64,000 nucleotides of DNA. It comes from Rosellinia necatrix (Eukaryota; Ascomycota; Sordariomycetes; Xylariales; Xylariaceae). The position numbers and the translations under genes are program-made. Shown in pieces: positions 1 to 15,736 of this stretch (within the stretch, counting starts at the first letter, position 1; every line of letters starts with the position of its first letter). The stretch covers positions 1,984,001 to 2,048,000 of the forward strand of contig JAGYVD010000010.1 of NCBI GenBank assembly GCA_021209875.1. The letters run 5' to 3'. Under the pieces are notes generated by a model that did not search any database, was not told where the DNA came from, and worked only from the letters and a program-made list of their open reading frames with translations.

Positions 1-810
1 CACAAAGCATGCCTTGACATTGCTCACCGCTTTTGTAACGACCAGATCCGGTATAAGCTTAATTTTCGTAGTGCCTTTGGTGGTGCTCCTAGCAGTATTT
101 CTCAACTCTACGAAATTTGGTCAAAGCGCGCGATCGCCTCATGTCCTGAGGGTCCCATAGATAGACCAATCCTCGAAGCGAATGAATACTTCGGGGCCCC
201 AGTATTCACAACTACGAGCGAATACAGGCTTGCGATAGAGAAAGATAGGTCTCTTAACCGCTTCCTTGCTTGTCCGCTAGATATTCCAGACCTTACCGAC
301 ATCGTTGTAAACTCCAATCTCCAGACCATGGACGGTAAGGAGACCCGCATGAACAGCAACCTAGCTAAGCTATGGAGCCACGTGGAGAGTATGCCACAGG
401 AGATATTCGATCAAATTATGGGAGCCATGGAGCCGTTTGAAGAAGGGGGGGGCCTACCACTCGAACCCACGCGCGTCCTACCGCCCCACTGGTGGAAGTT
501 TAATCTACTAAGCGGCAAGATTATCCCGTGGCTTTGGGATCTTGACGAAAGCCGGATTACACTTTATCGGTCTGAAATTTTCTATAAGCAAAACCCTGAC
601 GATGCCGAAAGGGACAAAGCGGCCGGCGAATATGTCTTCGACGAAGATATGTGGGACTGGGAGACCCTCTGTCGTCGACTCACGCGACCAGATGTCTTCA
701 GCAAAGGGGGTTTGCTTCAAGGCCGATCTGAGCAACTATGGAATCGTCGTCGAATTTGGAAGTTGCTTGATGCGGCCAGACTAGGTCACCTTGTGTTTCC
801 GCGTGACTAG
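1..810 (+). CDS. F-box-like fungal protein, 3' part of gene (5' end outside window)
   Basis: Frame 1 is open from the first base of the window to a TAG at 808-810, giving 269 visible residues with no start needed inside the window. The visible part has the layout of a large family of fungal F-box proteins: an N-terminal segment with YEIW and YFGAP-like blocks, then an F-box-like helix (LWSHVESMPQEIFDQI, around residues 121-136) and a following segment with LPPHWW and PWLWDLD. In this family the F-box is expected to bind Skp1 in an SCF ubiquitin ligase; the substrate is unknown. An internal ATG at 328 would give 160 aa, but the coding signal clearly extends upstream, so 328 is not taken as the start. 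The family call rests on motif recognition only. The C terminus is short after the PWLWD block and no other domain is seen. Confidence 0.7.
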   Translation, partial: HKACLDIAHRFCNDQIRYKLNFRSAFGGAPSSISQLYEIWSKRAIASCPEGPIDRPILEANEYFGAPVFTTTSEYRLAIEKDRSLNRFLACPLDIPDLTDIVVNSNLQTMDGKETRMNSNLAKLWSHVESMPQEIFDQIMGAMEPFEEGGGLPLEPTRVLPPHWWKFNLLSGKIIPWLWDLDESRITLYRSEIFYKQNPDDAERDKAAGEYVFDEDMWDWETLCRRLTRPDVFSKGGLLQGRSEQLWNRRRIWKLLDAARLGHLVFPRD

Positions 811-1723
811 GATAGCAGCGTGCTGCTGTACATACCGCTTGGAGCCTGAGCTACAAGAGTTCTAGGGCGGCTTGAAGTCAGTTCACGATACATTTCTATC
901 AAATGAGGACAGCATCCATCCATCGTTGCTCTAAGATACCATAAAAAAGTTTTATGAGGCTCGAGGCCCCGATGCATTATGGAAAATCAAGCAAGCTAGG
1001 CAAATACAAGGAGGCAGCGCTGCTATTGTTGAGATGTAAATGAGTCAGATTCTTTCCGTTGTGCGATTTTTCGCGAGAACCTTAGTGTATTCGCGGGCAC
1101 ATGATATGAGGCGAAAATTGGCTTTTCTTTGGCTTCAGACAATTACAAACGTTGACGAACATTAATGACCTATGACTCAGAATAGGATAACGCAGTCGAG
1201 ATCTGTGCCCGACATGCAATCCCCAAAGATACCCAACACTAACTGAGAGAGGACCTATCGATGATAGGCTTAGCCAGTGTCTAATGACTTGGTTGACTTA
1301 ATTGTAGTTGCTTCTTAGGGTGCTGAGAATGAATGCGCGTTGGGCAGAGAAGAAGAAGAGCGTGAGTGTATGAGTTTTCTTACGCTTCTCGGACCCCAGG
1401 CACAATAATGTAAATCCTGTTTTCCATGTATGTAGGGACCTATGATGTCAAGTCGAAGTGACTGAAAGCCATTGCTCGCCTACTTCAACTGGGGTAGAGG
1501 GGTGGAAACCCTATTTGCCCACCGAGGGGGGCACGCGTCCAAACTGAGGAGGAAGAGGACGAAGAACGGGTATCAACTATCAATACATACATTGTTATAG
1601 TACAATTTCCACCTATCTATTCTTGTCTGCCTATGCCTGTTAATATACCTATTCAATTCTATGTTGACGTATTCGTAATTCTAATTTTACTTGTCAAGGC
1701 CATGCGTTGTTGCTTAAACACGG
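811..1723. other. Intergenic, convergent 3' flanks
   Basis: This stretch lies between the F-box gene (plus) and the isoleucyl-tRNA synthetase gene (minus), which converge. No reading frame of interest, tRNA or repeat was seen. It must contain both 3' untranslated regions. A/T-rich text around 1560-1690 is suitable for poly(A) signals on both strands. Confidence 0.6.
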
Positions 1724-4915
<3,192 letters not shown>

Positions 4916-5354
4916 GCCTAGAGCACATTCTGGTCCGGCCTAGCCCTCTATCATACTTTCCCTCTGAACCTCGCAGAGAATTCACGGAGCTAGCGAGAGG
5001 AAGACCGACCAATCCGCGAGATCGAGCGTGATCACGATGCCTTCAAATGCAACCAGTCAAGGGCTCGAATATTTTATCGATAACATGGGGCCAATCGGTA
5101 GAGACGCCGAGGTACGCCTACCTAGGTAGCTCACCACGAGCCACAAAGAGGTACCATGTTCCAAGTACTCGCCACATTATGACCCACATGTTCCACCTTA
5201 TCAGCCACTTACTACGCTACTTACATGGTAGTTATGAGAGCTCGGCATTTCGTCATCTGCTCCCAGCTTACATACTCATTTCGTTTAGGCGGGATGAGAC
5301 CATCGCGTTCATCACAACACCGAAACGAGTTAATATGATACTACCACTACTATC
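4916..5354. promoter_or_regulatory. Shared divergent promoter region
   Basis: About 440 bp separate the start codons of the tRNA synthetase gene (minus) and the conserved nuclear-type gene (plus), so both promoters and 5' leaders must lie here. The word CTACCTAGGTAG occurs near 5118-5129. No TATA box was identified with confidence. The assignment as a promoter is positional inference. Confidence 0.5.
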
Positions 5355-6590
5355 ATGGCGCCGATCCGGAGATACCTTCGAATCACCAAGTATTCCGTCA
5401 TAGAGTGTCGGATATACCTCGATAACCCAGGATTAGCTCACACCTGGCTGCTCAACCCGAGAAAGCCGGTTCTGCAGCGAGTCATCGAGAGCGTCCGACC
5501 GTATGTGCTACCCAAGCTGCGCGAAGAGCGCGAGCGGGCCCGTAACAAACGCAGCGCGAAGAAGAAGGGGATCAAGGATGTGGTCGTCGAAGGTATGTTC
5601 CCACCCCTCAACCATCTGTAGACCCTCACCCCTCGACCATCCCTAGACTATCACCCCTCGACCATCCCTAGACTATCACCCCTTGACCATCTCTCGAAGT
5701 ACCACCTTAGCCAGCACTGGCAGGAGACGAAGTACAGTACATCGTAACCACAACCACTTCTCCGCATCACCTCGCATCACCTAGCCACCTGGCCCTGCAA
5801 GTCCTGCCCCATTATTGACACTTTCATGTGCCACTGCGTAGACGATTTCGAGGTCTCTATATTTCTCACCGAGACAAGTACACGCCATTCGCTTGTCACC
5901 AAACACAAGCACTTCCATGACACAACCCAGACCAAGTTGAAATCGAATTCGGGCCGCCTCATCAGCGAGACCAATGACGCCCCCGTCGATCTGGACATGG
6001 TCGCAGAATCGGCCACCGTGATACGACGTGAGGAGAGCGACGACGACGATGCCACGGTCGCACTGGCCGCTATCCCGGCCATAGACGACACAGCGCCTAC
6101 CGATAGGACAAGGCCGCCGAAGCGTACACGTAGCAATACCGATATAGAGGTAGATACAGACGCGAGTCGCGCCCTAAGCGACCAAAACAACCAATTCGAG
6201 GTTGTATCGGACGAGGATAGCGCAAGGGATGATGATGACGGCTTATTCGTGCTGAGCCCGACAAGAGAGTCCCCGAGCTACCCGCCGCCTAAGCGCCAGA
6301 AGCCAATTCCGGCTGCAGGCGAGGGCGGAGACGATGACAAAAAGAAGCTGGCCATGGATATCTCATACGAGGGCTTTTCTATTTACGGGCGTGTGCTCTG
6401 TCTCGTAGTCAAGCGACGGGACAACAGTGGTGCCGAATCCACGGAACGAGGCGGCGGCAATGCGTCTACGGCGGCTGCGGACGGAAACGGAAGCAGCCGA
6501 ACCAAGAATGGGAGTCGTGGCCGCGGACAAGCCATGATGGAGAGCTTCATCATCTCAACGCAGATACCGGCGGGTACAGACGTGCCGTGA
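5355..6590 (+). CDS. Conserved fungal protein of unknown function, nuclear-type (two exons)
   Basis: Exon 1 is 5355-5592 and exon 2 is 5842-6590, with a 249-bp intron (donor GTATGT, acceptor GTAG). The join reads VVVEDDFEVSIFLTE and gives 328 aa. The N-terminal 80 residues (starting MAPIRRYLRITKYSV) and the segment after the join look like a conserved fungal family, but I cannot name it or its function. The middle is acidic and low in complexity with basic clusters (RARNKRSAKKKG, PPKRTR, PPPKRQK) that resemble nuclear localisation signals, so a nuclear, chromatin or DNA-linked role is a guess. The C-terminal part has a second ordered block (ISYEGFSIYGRVLCLVVKRR). The intron carries a four-copy 25-bp tandem repeat. 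The gene is divergent from the tRNA synthetase gene. Confidence 0.82.
5602..5701. repeat. 25-bp minisatellite, four copies, inside an intron
   Basis: Four head-to-tail 25-bp units start at 5602, 5627, 5652 and 5677. The consensus begins CACCCCTCGACCATCCCTAG. Units 2 and 3 are identical over all 25 bases; units 1 and 4 differ at several positions. The array fills about 40 percent of the 249-bp intron of the gene at 5355-6590, starting 9 bp after the donor site. Confidence 0.9.
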
Positions 6591-9500
6591 GGGCGGGTGT
6601 ATGCAATGGAACATAGCCGGTTCAGAATATCCTCGAATGGAATCATATAGGACCCGCTGAATGGGCAGGCCATCCAGCCACCATCGCCGGATGCATGGGC
6701 ATGCCATCTCGCCGCGCATGAATCCACGCGGCTTGAAGATTCCCGTGTGTGGCGCATGCTCCGTGGGGGCGGTTCATTCGATAAATTTAGAGCTCCAACA
6801 AAGCTTGACCGGTGCCGTGATTGGTGCAGCAGGCAGTAAGTACCGTCCGCAGCTGCGAGAGCCGGGGATAGCTCTGCATTGCAACGTATTCACTTCCCCA
6901 AGGTTACGTTGGCGATCCTCGACTAGAACCACCCCGTAATCGAAACAACCAAGACAACACAGGAATAAACAACAACACTCGCCGCCAGCCAGCGCAGCAT
7001 GGCCTCGTGGTCCGCGGCCAATGAGCGTTAGGCGATCTTTTTCCCTATTTTCTCGATTGTTCATGGTTGTTCACATCACCTAACCCGCATCGGAAACGCT
7101 TGGCGTGGCGTGTTTCAATACCGGCTGGCCCCCAACTCCCCAAACAGCCCCCGGCGTCAACTCGAGGCTCTGACGTGGTGCATAAGCAAATGCAACGCCC
7201 AAGTTCTAGACTTCAAATCCTTCTATAGCCTGCCGCTCACCGGGAGAGTAGTACAGGATCACAAAACCTAATGTACGATAGTTGTTATGAGCGGTTTAGC
7301 AAGGCGGTGGCATGGAAAAAGGCCAACTTGACGGGCCGCCATGAAGATGCATTTTAGCCTAACAATGGGGTTTCACGGCCCGAAATGCAGTCATCTCTGG
7401 AACGTCGCAGCATGAGTGGCCGTTAGTGTCCAAATCGCACATTTTCCATTCGTACGAGCCAGGTTGACTGCCTAAATAACGATAATTTTGGCACAGCAGG
7501 TGGAGTGTCATGTCCCCATCGTCACCACTCGGGCCAGGAAAAACGGCGAAGCGATACTGGGGTTCCGTTGAGCCTGGGAGCCGAGTGGCCGTAATCAAAA
7601 AAAGCAACGGCACTCGGCATGCGTCGCTCAGCCTGGATGAGGTAGAGCGAGGAAAGGGAGGAAACCAACCGGCGACCAAAACTCTTCAAGCATCGTACGA
7701 TCTCGCGTAGCAAAAAGGCCCACGGGAAGATGGCGATGATATTTTTTTAGATTGGTCCGTTGAACCTGTTATCGCTCGAATGCCCTCCCACGACACACAC
7801 ACCCTGATCGTGTTTGGGAGCACGCTCATTGATGCTACGTTATCTAAGCATCATCGAGCTGTCTTTCTAGACAACAAAGTTGTGATGTATTTCAAAAGTA
7901 AGCTATCCTATCATCCAAAAATATCACTCACCAGGTCGACGTATGATGTATCCAAACTATTAGTTAGTTCTTAAGCTATCATATCTAAGCTCTCGTCCTT
8001 ATGATATATATCCTATCTACAACGAGCATTTATCAAAAGAGTCGGCGGCAAGTGCGGTTTATGACCGCCGCGTATGCTCAAGCCATAAGTTAGCTTTGTT
8101 GACCACTAAGTCAACTAGAGAGTAGATTGATCCAAACAAACAAGCCTCTCTCTAACCAGTGATCTCTCGGATGGAGATTAAACCTCAAATGTCTGGATGT
8201 GCTCATCTCAAACCCCGCTCTGCCCCCTCTTTCTCCCCTCCGGTTTCTCGCAGGTTCTTCCATGCACACGGGCATATGAGTTGATCTACCTAATACAACG
8301 CTCGTCCCACAACATATAGGAGACCGTTCCACAGTCTCTCTCTCGCAGTTCCCCGCCATCCAAGAATGCGGCCAGACACAGAGAAGACCGGGAAGGCCGG
8401 GAGGAGGAGATGAAGACGATAGGAAGCCAAGCAACTCTTCTGTCGACGGTAGGCACCAGCTTCTCTGAAACGGGCTAGTTGTAGCAAACGTCGTCGCCTA
8501 ACTGGTGCTCCGGTCCGTCGTTTATACCCACCCTCATGACTATTATAGGCGCCAAAACAGGAGAGAGTCTTACCTGATCTCCGTCGCGAGGAATGACGAG
8601 GCGGTTGACGGACAGCACGGGCCCTACCTGCCTGTCACGCAAGTCAGTTGGATGCCTTAAGTACCCAACTAGCGCGCCGAGACATAAATTCGCACCATCG
8701 AAGTTGTCGTATAGGAGCGTTAGAGGCTGTGGGGTACATAGATAGACGAGATTCCGGGAGGGGGTGAGTGGGTTTGGGCTTAGGCTTGGGCTGGTTCCGC
8801 ACCTTCGGATCCGACGTTACATGTGCTTGCGAATCCATCGTTTGAGAAAGAGAAAACAGCAGAAGTAGAGAGAAGTAGAGAAGTAGAGAATCATAACGTT
8901 CCCAGTTGTCGACCACCAGGGGGGGAAACCCTAGAAGACCCCGCATGCCCTGGGCTCAATTTCATTTCTGTTTCCTATTCTTTTCTTGGCCCTGGGGTAC
9001 CGTAGACGATCTGCCCGTCCGGGCGGTCATCTAATTTTCGGCACTTTCGATCTGCGCATCGAAACCACCAGCCTAACCGATGCTGCCGACGTGCTCGGAC
9101 GGTTGGCGCGCACGTACATATGTTTACTGCACCGCCTTTTCGGCTGGTGAACGGTCGCGCGTTGCCAGGGAAGGACGACATGCCTATCCCGGCTCGACGC
9201 CTCTCCGAAGCTGCCGCGCGCGCGCGGGCCAAACGACAAACAACGACGACGTCGTGTTCACCGCCCGGTAGTTATTTTGGGTTCCGACCGGGGTTGGGGT
9301 CGTGTGTGCTTTGTTCGGGTTTCGTCGTCTAACTCGCTGGCTCCGTCTGTAGGAGCACTCCCCTCCCCTTCCCTCCCCCTCTCTCCCGCACGTGAGGGCC
9401 AGGAGAAGGTATGTACTTGCATCCCATACATAAGAGTGCCTGACCTAGATCAACAGCAGCACACGGACACGGATCACGCGAGCGGATCCTGACGACGACT

Positions 9501-9640
9501 CGGGTAAGGGCCATCGAGGTTTCAACGCTCCCTGGCCGGGGCTGGTGATCTTGTCGTTCCCGATAATATACGTATCCAGTCTCGCTCCGCAAATGCCAAG
9601 GCCCCGAGAGGCATGATGTAGGTTAAAACCCCGGATTCTT
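6591..9640. other. Gene desert, part 1: no supportable gene
   Basis: Mixed-composition DNA downstream of the conserved gene at 5355-6590. Reading frames here are under about 110 codons on either strand and show no family motif or consistent splice structure. The 3' untranslated region of the upstream gene must lie at the left end. CT-rich and GA-rich stretches occur around 8150-8260 and 8840-8890. No tRNA B-box was found. Confidence 0.55.
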
Positions 9641-12496
9641 GGCTCGCTGTGGCACGGGCTTTCGACTTAAGCTTATACAGCCACGTCGTATCGGCAAATT
9701 TGTTTCAATCTCCTTATTCTGCTTTTCGGTATTTGACATTTGACGCATGCTTGCGCGCACGGGAATCCAGCATTCCAGCGTTCCGTCTCGCGCAGTTTCG
9801 ATTCCGAGAGTCTGGGAAACCTTTTGACAGGGGGGCTTGAGCTCTGAGGCTAGCTAAGCACCCATCAACTAACCTGACTAACCAACTAACCTGCTTCAGA
9901 GAGCTGTCCTTGTTCCTACATACTAGCTTGGCCTAATGTGTCAGCCGCTATATTGGTTGCTATGAATAGAAAGACAGTCCCGTAATTAGTGGTTTATTCC
10001 CGAGGAGGAATCAGTTCCGTTAGAACACGCAGATACAAAGGTCATGATAGATTCCGTGTAAGCTCCTCCCCTAGTGCACGAGAAGTCAATGCGTGCTGCC
10101 GATCCCGCCACGGCGACTTATATGAATGACGCCATGGGGCCAGTGAAGACTCGTTCTGCTTACACTAGCCATGACATACGGCGCAAGAGGTATCACGACG
10201 GGGATTTCCCCTCGACACTAATGCTGTGGACGGTAACCTAGGTACGATCTACGGAGTATTTTTTTTTTTTTAAAAAGAGGGTGTGAATCTAAAGTCTAGA
10301 CCTAGCGTGTGCGTGTGCGAGTCGTAAAAGCACACAGCATCGAGGTACTTACCTACCTCCTTTCAATTATAGGTGCTGACGGGGATTAAAAAAAAAAAAC
10401 AAAAGGAAAAAAAAACATGCCATTGCCTGACAACTAGGCACGTCGGGCACGCTACCGCAATATAGGGCTACGGTCCTCCCAGCTGTGAACCGAAAAGAGC
10501 ATGAATGAGGCCGCCGCCACCGCCGCCCGCGGGCCCCCGTCACGCAAAAGCCCGGGCGGGTGATGCCAAAACCGTTCAAAAGAATGAGGAAAAAAAAAAA
10601 TCACGCGAGTAAGGCGAATATGCTTGGAAAAAGTAAAGTAAGTAAGTAATCCCTTCCCCCCCCCCCTTTTTTCCCGATAGGCGCCAACCGTTCTTTTCCG
10701 TTGCTGACCACCCACCGGCCATCCGACTGCGAGGTTTGGAACTTCGGCCACATCCAACGTTCTATCCCCCCCCCCTCTTCCATTCCTCTCCCATACGCCG
10801 CTGGTGCTCATCCGTCCCTCCTTCCCAACTGCCAGACGCCGCCGCGGCTCTTTTCTTACTATGTATTTGCTTTTTATCTCCCCCCCTCCACCCCCACCAG
10901 TTGGAATCGTGGTTATTGTGGGGTTTTTTTTCTTCTTTTTTTGACGGCTGTGCCTTACGCTACTGCGAGGTGGTGTGCGAAGAGGGAGGGACGGATGGGA
11001 CGGACAGAGAGAGAGAGAGGGAGAGAGAGAAAAGAGAGGTCAGCGAGATCCAGGAACCATCTCCAGCTCCCATGGCGGTGGCTTGTGAAGCGGGGATAGT
11101 CCAACCTAACCTTAGTAGGCAGTGTACGTTGGGCAGCGCATATTGCACCTAGGTATGTATGTATGTGGTTTATGTGTATTTGATTACTTTCTTTTTTTTT
11201 TTTGTTGCCCGCCATCCGTGGACACATAATCCGCACCCCCCTCCCTGGTCGCTGTAGGGCTGTGAGGGGAGGAGGGGGGAAAGAGATACATAGGACAGAA
11301 AATAAGAGCATGCTGTCCGTCCGGATGAGGCGGAGTGCATAAGTACTCTACTTGCAGTACATCCATCACAAGTATGTACGATCCGAGGGCTGAATCCCCA
11401 CAAGGAGAGGGAGAGAGAGGGAGAGGGAAAAAAAACACCTCACCGGCGTGGGAAGATTTAGTCTCTCTCGGCGTGTACGGTCTCGCCTAGTGCCATTGTC
11501 GTCATGCCGGGAAGGGCTAAGCCAGGGCATCATCGTGGTAGCGTCTGTGTGTTCGTGTGGAGAGCGATGGGGGTGGATGGGGATAGGAACATGGGGTGAG
11601 GGGAGGGGAGAGGGGGGGAAGCGATGTTGGGAATGCGGCTTTGCATGGCATGTGAGGGAGGGAGGGCCAGGTACCGCAGGTACAGTACATCGCTACCGTT
11701 TGATCAGCACGATGATGGGGAAGCATTTGCCGGAATTTGACGATCCTTTGGACTAAAACATAGCTGTAGGCGTGTTCGTCGTCGTCGTTGTTGTTATTGT
11801 TGGTCGCCGGTGCTGTGGTTGGTGAGCTAGGACTAATTAATATACCCCAGGTCTCTCATATCATGGACCCATGAAAAAGGACCCAGGTGATCTCCTTTTC
11901 GGGCGTCTAGATAGTTAGCTGGATGGGCATATAGATATTCCCGTAGCTTCACTTCACCACGGTACACTACACTACACTGCACTACACCGCACTACACTGC
12001 ACTGCACTACTACATACATAGTAGAGCCAACCCGCGCCGTGCCGCATCACCGTCTGTTTTGGAATTTAGCATAGCATAGGGAACTAAGACCGAAGCAGAA
12101 AGCTCGGGATCAAGCATGTGGCCGGAATAGGACTGAGGATCTGGCGGCCACCACAGATATCCATCAGATTCGGAGCAAAATCCGGGCGATGGTAACCCAG
12201 GCATGGGCACATGTCGCCCTTGATGTCGGCCTGCGTTGAACGAGCATGGGGCTAGTTCGGCTATCTAAGGACACTACTACCTACTACAGTACACTACTTG
12301 TAGTATGTATGATACAGTGATATTATAGTAGGGCACTAAGCGCTCGCCAGCTGGGCGTAATCTCGGGCGGGCGGAGTCCGGGTCCTTGGGGTCGGTCTCT
12401 CTGCAGAACACAGCCTGCCGGGCTGTCGACTGCCCGGAGGAAAGTAGAATCCCGAATGTGTCTTGGTTACTATGGTCCTATGGGTAAGGTAGCGAG

Positions 12497-12550
12497 CGGG
12501 TTGAGTAGCGGGTTGAGTAGTGGGTTGGTTGAGTAGTGGGTTGAGTAGTG
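12497..12550. repeat. Imperfect GGTTGAGTAG tandem repeat
   Basis: About four variants of GGGTTGAGTAG occur in succession, interrupted by an extra GGTT near 12535. This is a simple imperfect tandem array with no gene in or beside it. Confidence 0.8.
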
Positions 12551-12923
12551 CCATGTCGCGACAGAACGGGTGGTGTTGTGGTGTGTAAGTCAGTAACCTA
12601 GGCCCAGTCGGGGAAGTAGGTGTGTATATGGGACGGCAAAAGTCCTTGATATGGTCTTTATTTATCAGCTGACCCCCAGAAGCCGCTGGGCTGGATCGGA
12701 CCCCTGTCCATGTAAGATGAGGGAAAGGGCCAATTGACATCACGAGGTGCCTGACTGAACATCCACTCCACCAAGTTGGCTGGGCTGGGTAGACTACTTT
12801 GGGCCTTAGTCTTATGACACCGCCGGCCGGGTCGGGTCGCTGCCACAGCAGCGTGTTTGCGCTAGTATTCGACGACGAGATGAGAGCAGGTACGTAGTAG
12901 ACAGAACTCTAGTGAGTAGGTAA

Positions 12924-12964
12924 GGTAGGTAGGTAGGTAGGTAGGTAGGTAGGTAGGTAGGTAG
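12924..12964. repeat. GTAG tetranucleotide microsatellite
   Basis: About ten uninterrupted copies of a GTAG/TAGG unit. It resembles but is not the TTAGGG telomere repeat; the unit is four bases long. A related, more degenerate GTAG-rich stretch follows at 13261-13315. Confidence 0.9.
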
Positions 12965-13989
12965 TTTTGAGGTGCATGTACGATGCACATACATACATAG
13001 TCCGTCTATGGACGCGCGATTCGCGATTTCAAACAAATACATAAATACGCTAGATAAGTGGCCGCGTGAAGCGAAGGACGAACGCACATCATCACTCGAT
13101 GGAGGCTAGTTCCGATAGATATCATGTTGTTTTCGTGCCTGATAAGTCCTTGTGCCTATCTAGTCTGCTTTTTTCCCATGCATTGATATTATGATTTCGT
13201 ATGCTCGCTTGCGACCCTACCATTCACCACCTGGTACATATTTTACAAACGTAGTACTTTTAGGTAGGTTCAGTAGGTTGTGCAGGTAGTGTTAGGTAGT
13301 GTAGGTAGTTAGTTACGTGTTCCTAGCGCCGAAGTTAGCCATCGGGAGTTGTCAAAGGCATCTAATATATGGAATGCCGGCGCAAAGATAGGGTAAAATC
13401 AATGAATGGCGGCTATTGACAGGCAAGGTTGGCGTCACCGGGTTTTGCGTGATCAGCAAGGGGACTTTTGATAGGTGTACCTAGAATAGCGTACCGGACA
13501 ATGGAACTTCTGGATGGCTACCTACCTGGGGTAAGCATGTAGTGTATTGCACGTTGATCGTTGGTTTCCATGTTCCTCGGCGCGTCGGCGCATCGGCAAA
13601 CAGCGGGCAAACACCGTTTCCCGGGATCTGCCCCAGAAAGGGAGAATGGTATGGCATGGCATCGCACCGTATCGCATCGCCGTCGCATCCCAGGCCAGGC
13701 ACCGGTAGCCACATGAAGCAGACTATCGTCAGCGCTATTGGCCTTACGCCACATAGCGTGTGTGGTGATTACTCACGCGAAATCCTCCTGCCAGGAGGAC
13801 GCCAGGATAGTTTGACACCATGAACGCTGCCTGTTCGGTTGGCGAGGATGGATGGATGAATTGAGGGGACCGCCTGCAAGGGGACGTCGATCGCCCAAGC
13901 TTGGCGTACCCGGGCTGTCGGATTCCCCTCCCATCCCCCACGATCGCAAGCGCACAGCCGATGGATGGGCTCTGACGGCAGAGATACGT

Positions 13990-14100
13990 ACGGTAGGTAA
14001 CAACTAACCATAGTACCTAGGTAGGTACGGTAGGTACAGTAGGTATAGTACCTAGGTATAGTAGATATAGTAGGTATAGTCGTATGCACCTACCTACCGT
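13990..14100. repeat. TAGGTA/TACCTA-rich palindromic stretch
   Basis: Roughly 110 bp composed of GGTAGGTA, AGTACCTAGGTA and TATAGTAGGTATAG words. Two copies of the 10-bp palindrome TACCTAGGTA occur in it. Related words recur through the desert and beside other genes. Confidence 0.75.
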
Positions 14101-15230
14101 CGCACATACCTAATTCTTGATTTGCAATGCGTCGCAAGAACCGGCTCCTGGCAAGGGCAACATGCATAGGCCTCATCAAAACTATTGCTCTTCTCATCTT
14201 CGGCTTGCAGCTCAGCTACGACGGGGGCCTACCTGCGATGGAACACTGCGGGTTACATTCGCGCCTGGTTGCTCATACATGGCACCCGTCGACTGACATA
14301 ATGGTCAGCTCTTCTAATCAATCTACGTATGTAGTGTGTGTAAATATGTGTAATGCATGTATGTATGTCTGGATGTACTTGTATTATACTATACCCCCCC
14401 TCCCTCCTCTCCCCATCGTGTAACGCCCATTATTGTTTCGGCTTCCGTAAAGTGGTGACACATTCGATCATGTGCTCACTAGTTGGCATGCAGTATACCA
14501 TTATGATATATGATGAAATGCACCTGTCCGGGAGGGGTCGGAGGCGCATATGGATTAATAAGAAACCGGCTCCAAGCCCACCGCTCGTATCCAATAACGG
14601 CCAAGTTCGTGTCCTATTCCCTGCAGAGACGATGCCACGGGGAGGATTCATCGTGCGAGGAATGGGAAGATAATTGTCCGTGACTGATAAGGGTAAGACC
14701 TTGGACCTCTCGGCGCATACGACGTATGTACAAGTATGTAGTAGGAAGACATGATGCTGTAACTATCGGAAATTGCCATGGCGGGTTTGCCTCGGTCGGC
14801 AATGCGAATCCCTAATGTGAATCCCCAATGCCCAAACAACTGCTGACTTTGGGAGTTCATCCCCTGGATGGATAGGCCGGCCTTGATATTGTGTTGAATG
14901 GTACCCGCGTAAGGTGTGGCGCACGCGGTACTACCGTAAGTGGTAAATGTAGAGAAGCTTTTGGTTCTTTGTAGCCAGGTCGAAGCAAGCCTCTGCCGTC
15001 ATTGTAGTAATCCGCGTTGGGCAGCACACAGCACCAGCGTGGGTGGGCTGACAATAACAAGGTAGATGGTGCAGGTATCTTGGGCGCTGCGCCAACAGCG
15101 GGTTATTACCGACGCCACTATTTTCAGCCTGGATTTTCGGATCGAAGACAGGAGCTACTGTCTGCAAAACATCGAAGCTAGCGTGCCAATCTGGTGGAAT
15201 CAATCACGGCCTAAGGTAGATAAGTGGTAA

Positions 15231-15278
15231 GTAAGTAGGTATGTAAGTAGGTATGTAAGTAGGCATGTAAGTAGATAA
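15231..15278. repeat. 12-bp tandem repeat, four copies
   Basis: Units starting at 15231, 15243, 15255 and 15267 follow GTAAGTAGGTAT. Copies 1 and 2 are identical, copy 3 has one change (GGCAT), and copy 4 diverges at its end. Confidence 0.88.
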
Positions 15279-15706
15279 AACTGTAGCTAACCCCGGTCAC
15301 ATACACATACACTTATAACATATACATATACATATATAGCATAGTACGGTGCATACACTGGAATTAACAATACAGTAGGGTCTATCGAACTTAGTTCGTC
15401 GCGTATTATGTACACTACACTATCGCCCTGCAAAGACCATGGGCGTTAGCGAGGTGCCTGGCTGCCTGGATAGCAGGGTCAGGTCAGCCAGGTCATGCAT
15501 CGTACATATCGCGTGGACTTCCCAATCAATGCAGCCAGCGACTATACCTGGTTGTCCGTATAGTGATCTTCAGGCATGATGCACACGTTTGCGTCGCAAA
15601 CTGCTGCACCCCGTGAAACCCTCGCTTCTCCGCTGGATGGTGTGTTCCAACGTGGCCATCCCGCATCAATACATCATCATACATGAGAGGGATTGAGCGG
15701 ACAGGG

Positions 15707-15736
15707 AGGCAGGGCAGGGCAGGGCAGGGCAGGCAG
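15707..15736. repeat. GGGCA pentanucleotide microsatellite
   Basis: About five GGGCA units flanked by GGCAGG variants. A CT dinucleotide run (15791-15812) and a GC dinucleotide run (15971-15986) lie within the next 300 bp. Confidence 0.85.

Noticed and set aside
10701..11152. Overlapping frames of 132 and 138 codons
   Set aside because: They are built from CT-rich and GA-rich simple sequence; two phases are open equally and neither looks like protein.
12924..12964. Telomere-like repeat
   Set aside because: The unit is GTAG (4 bp), not TTAGGG, and the array is internal with no subtelomeric features.
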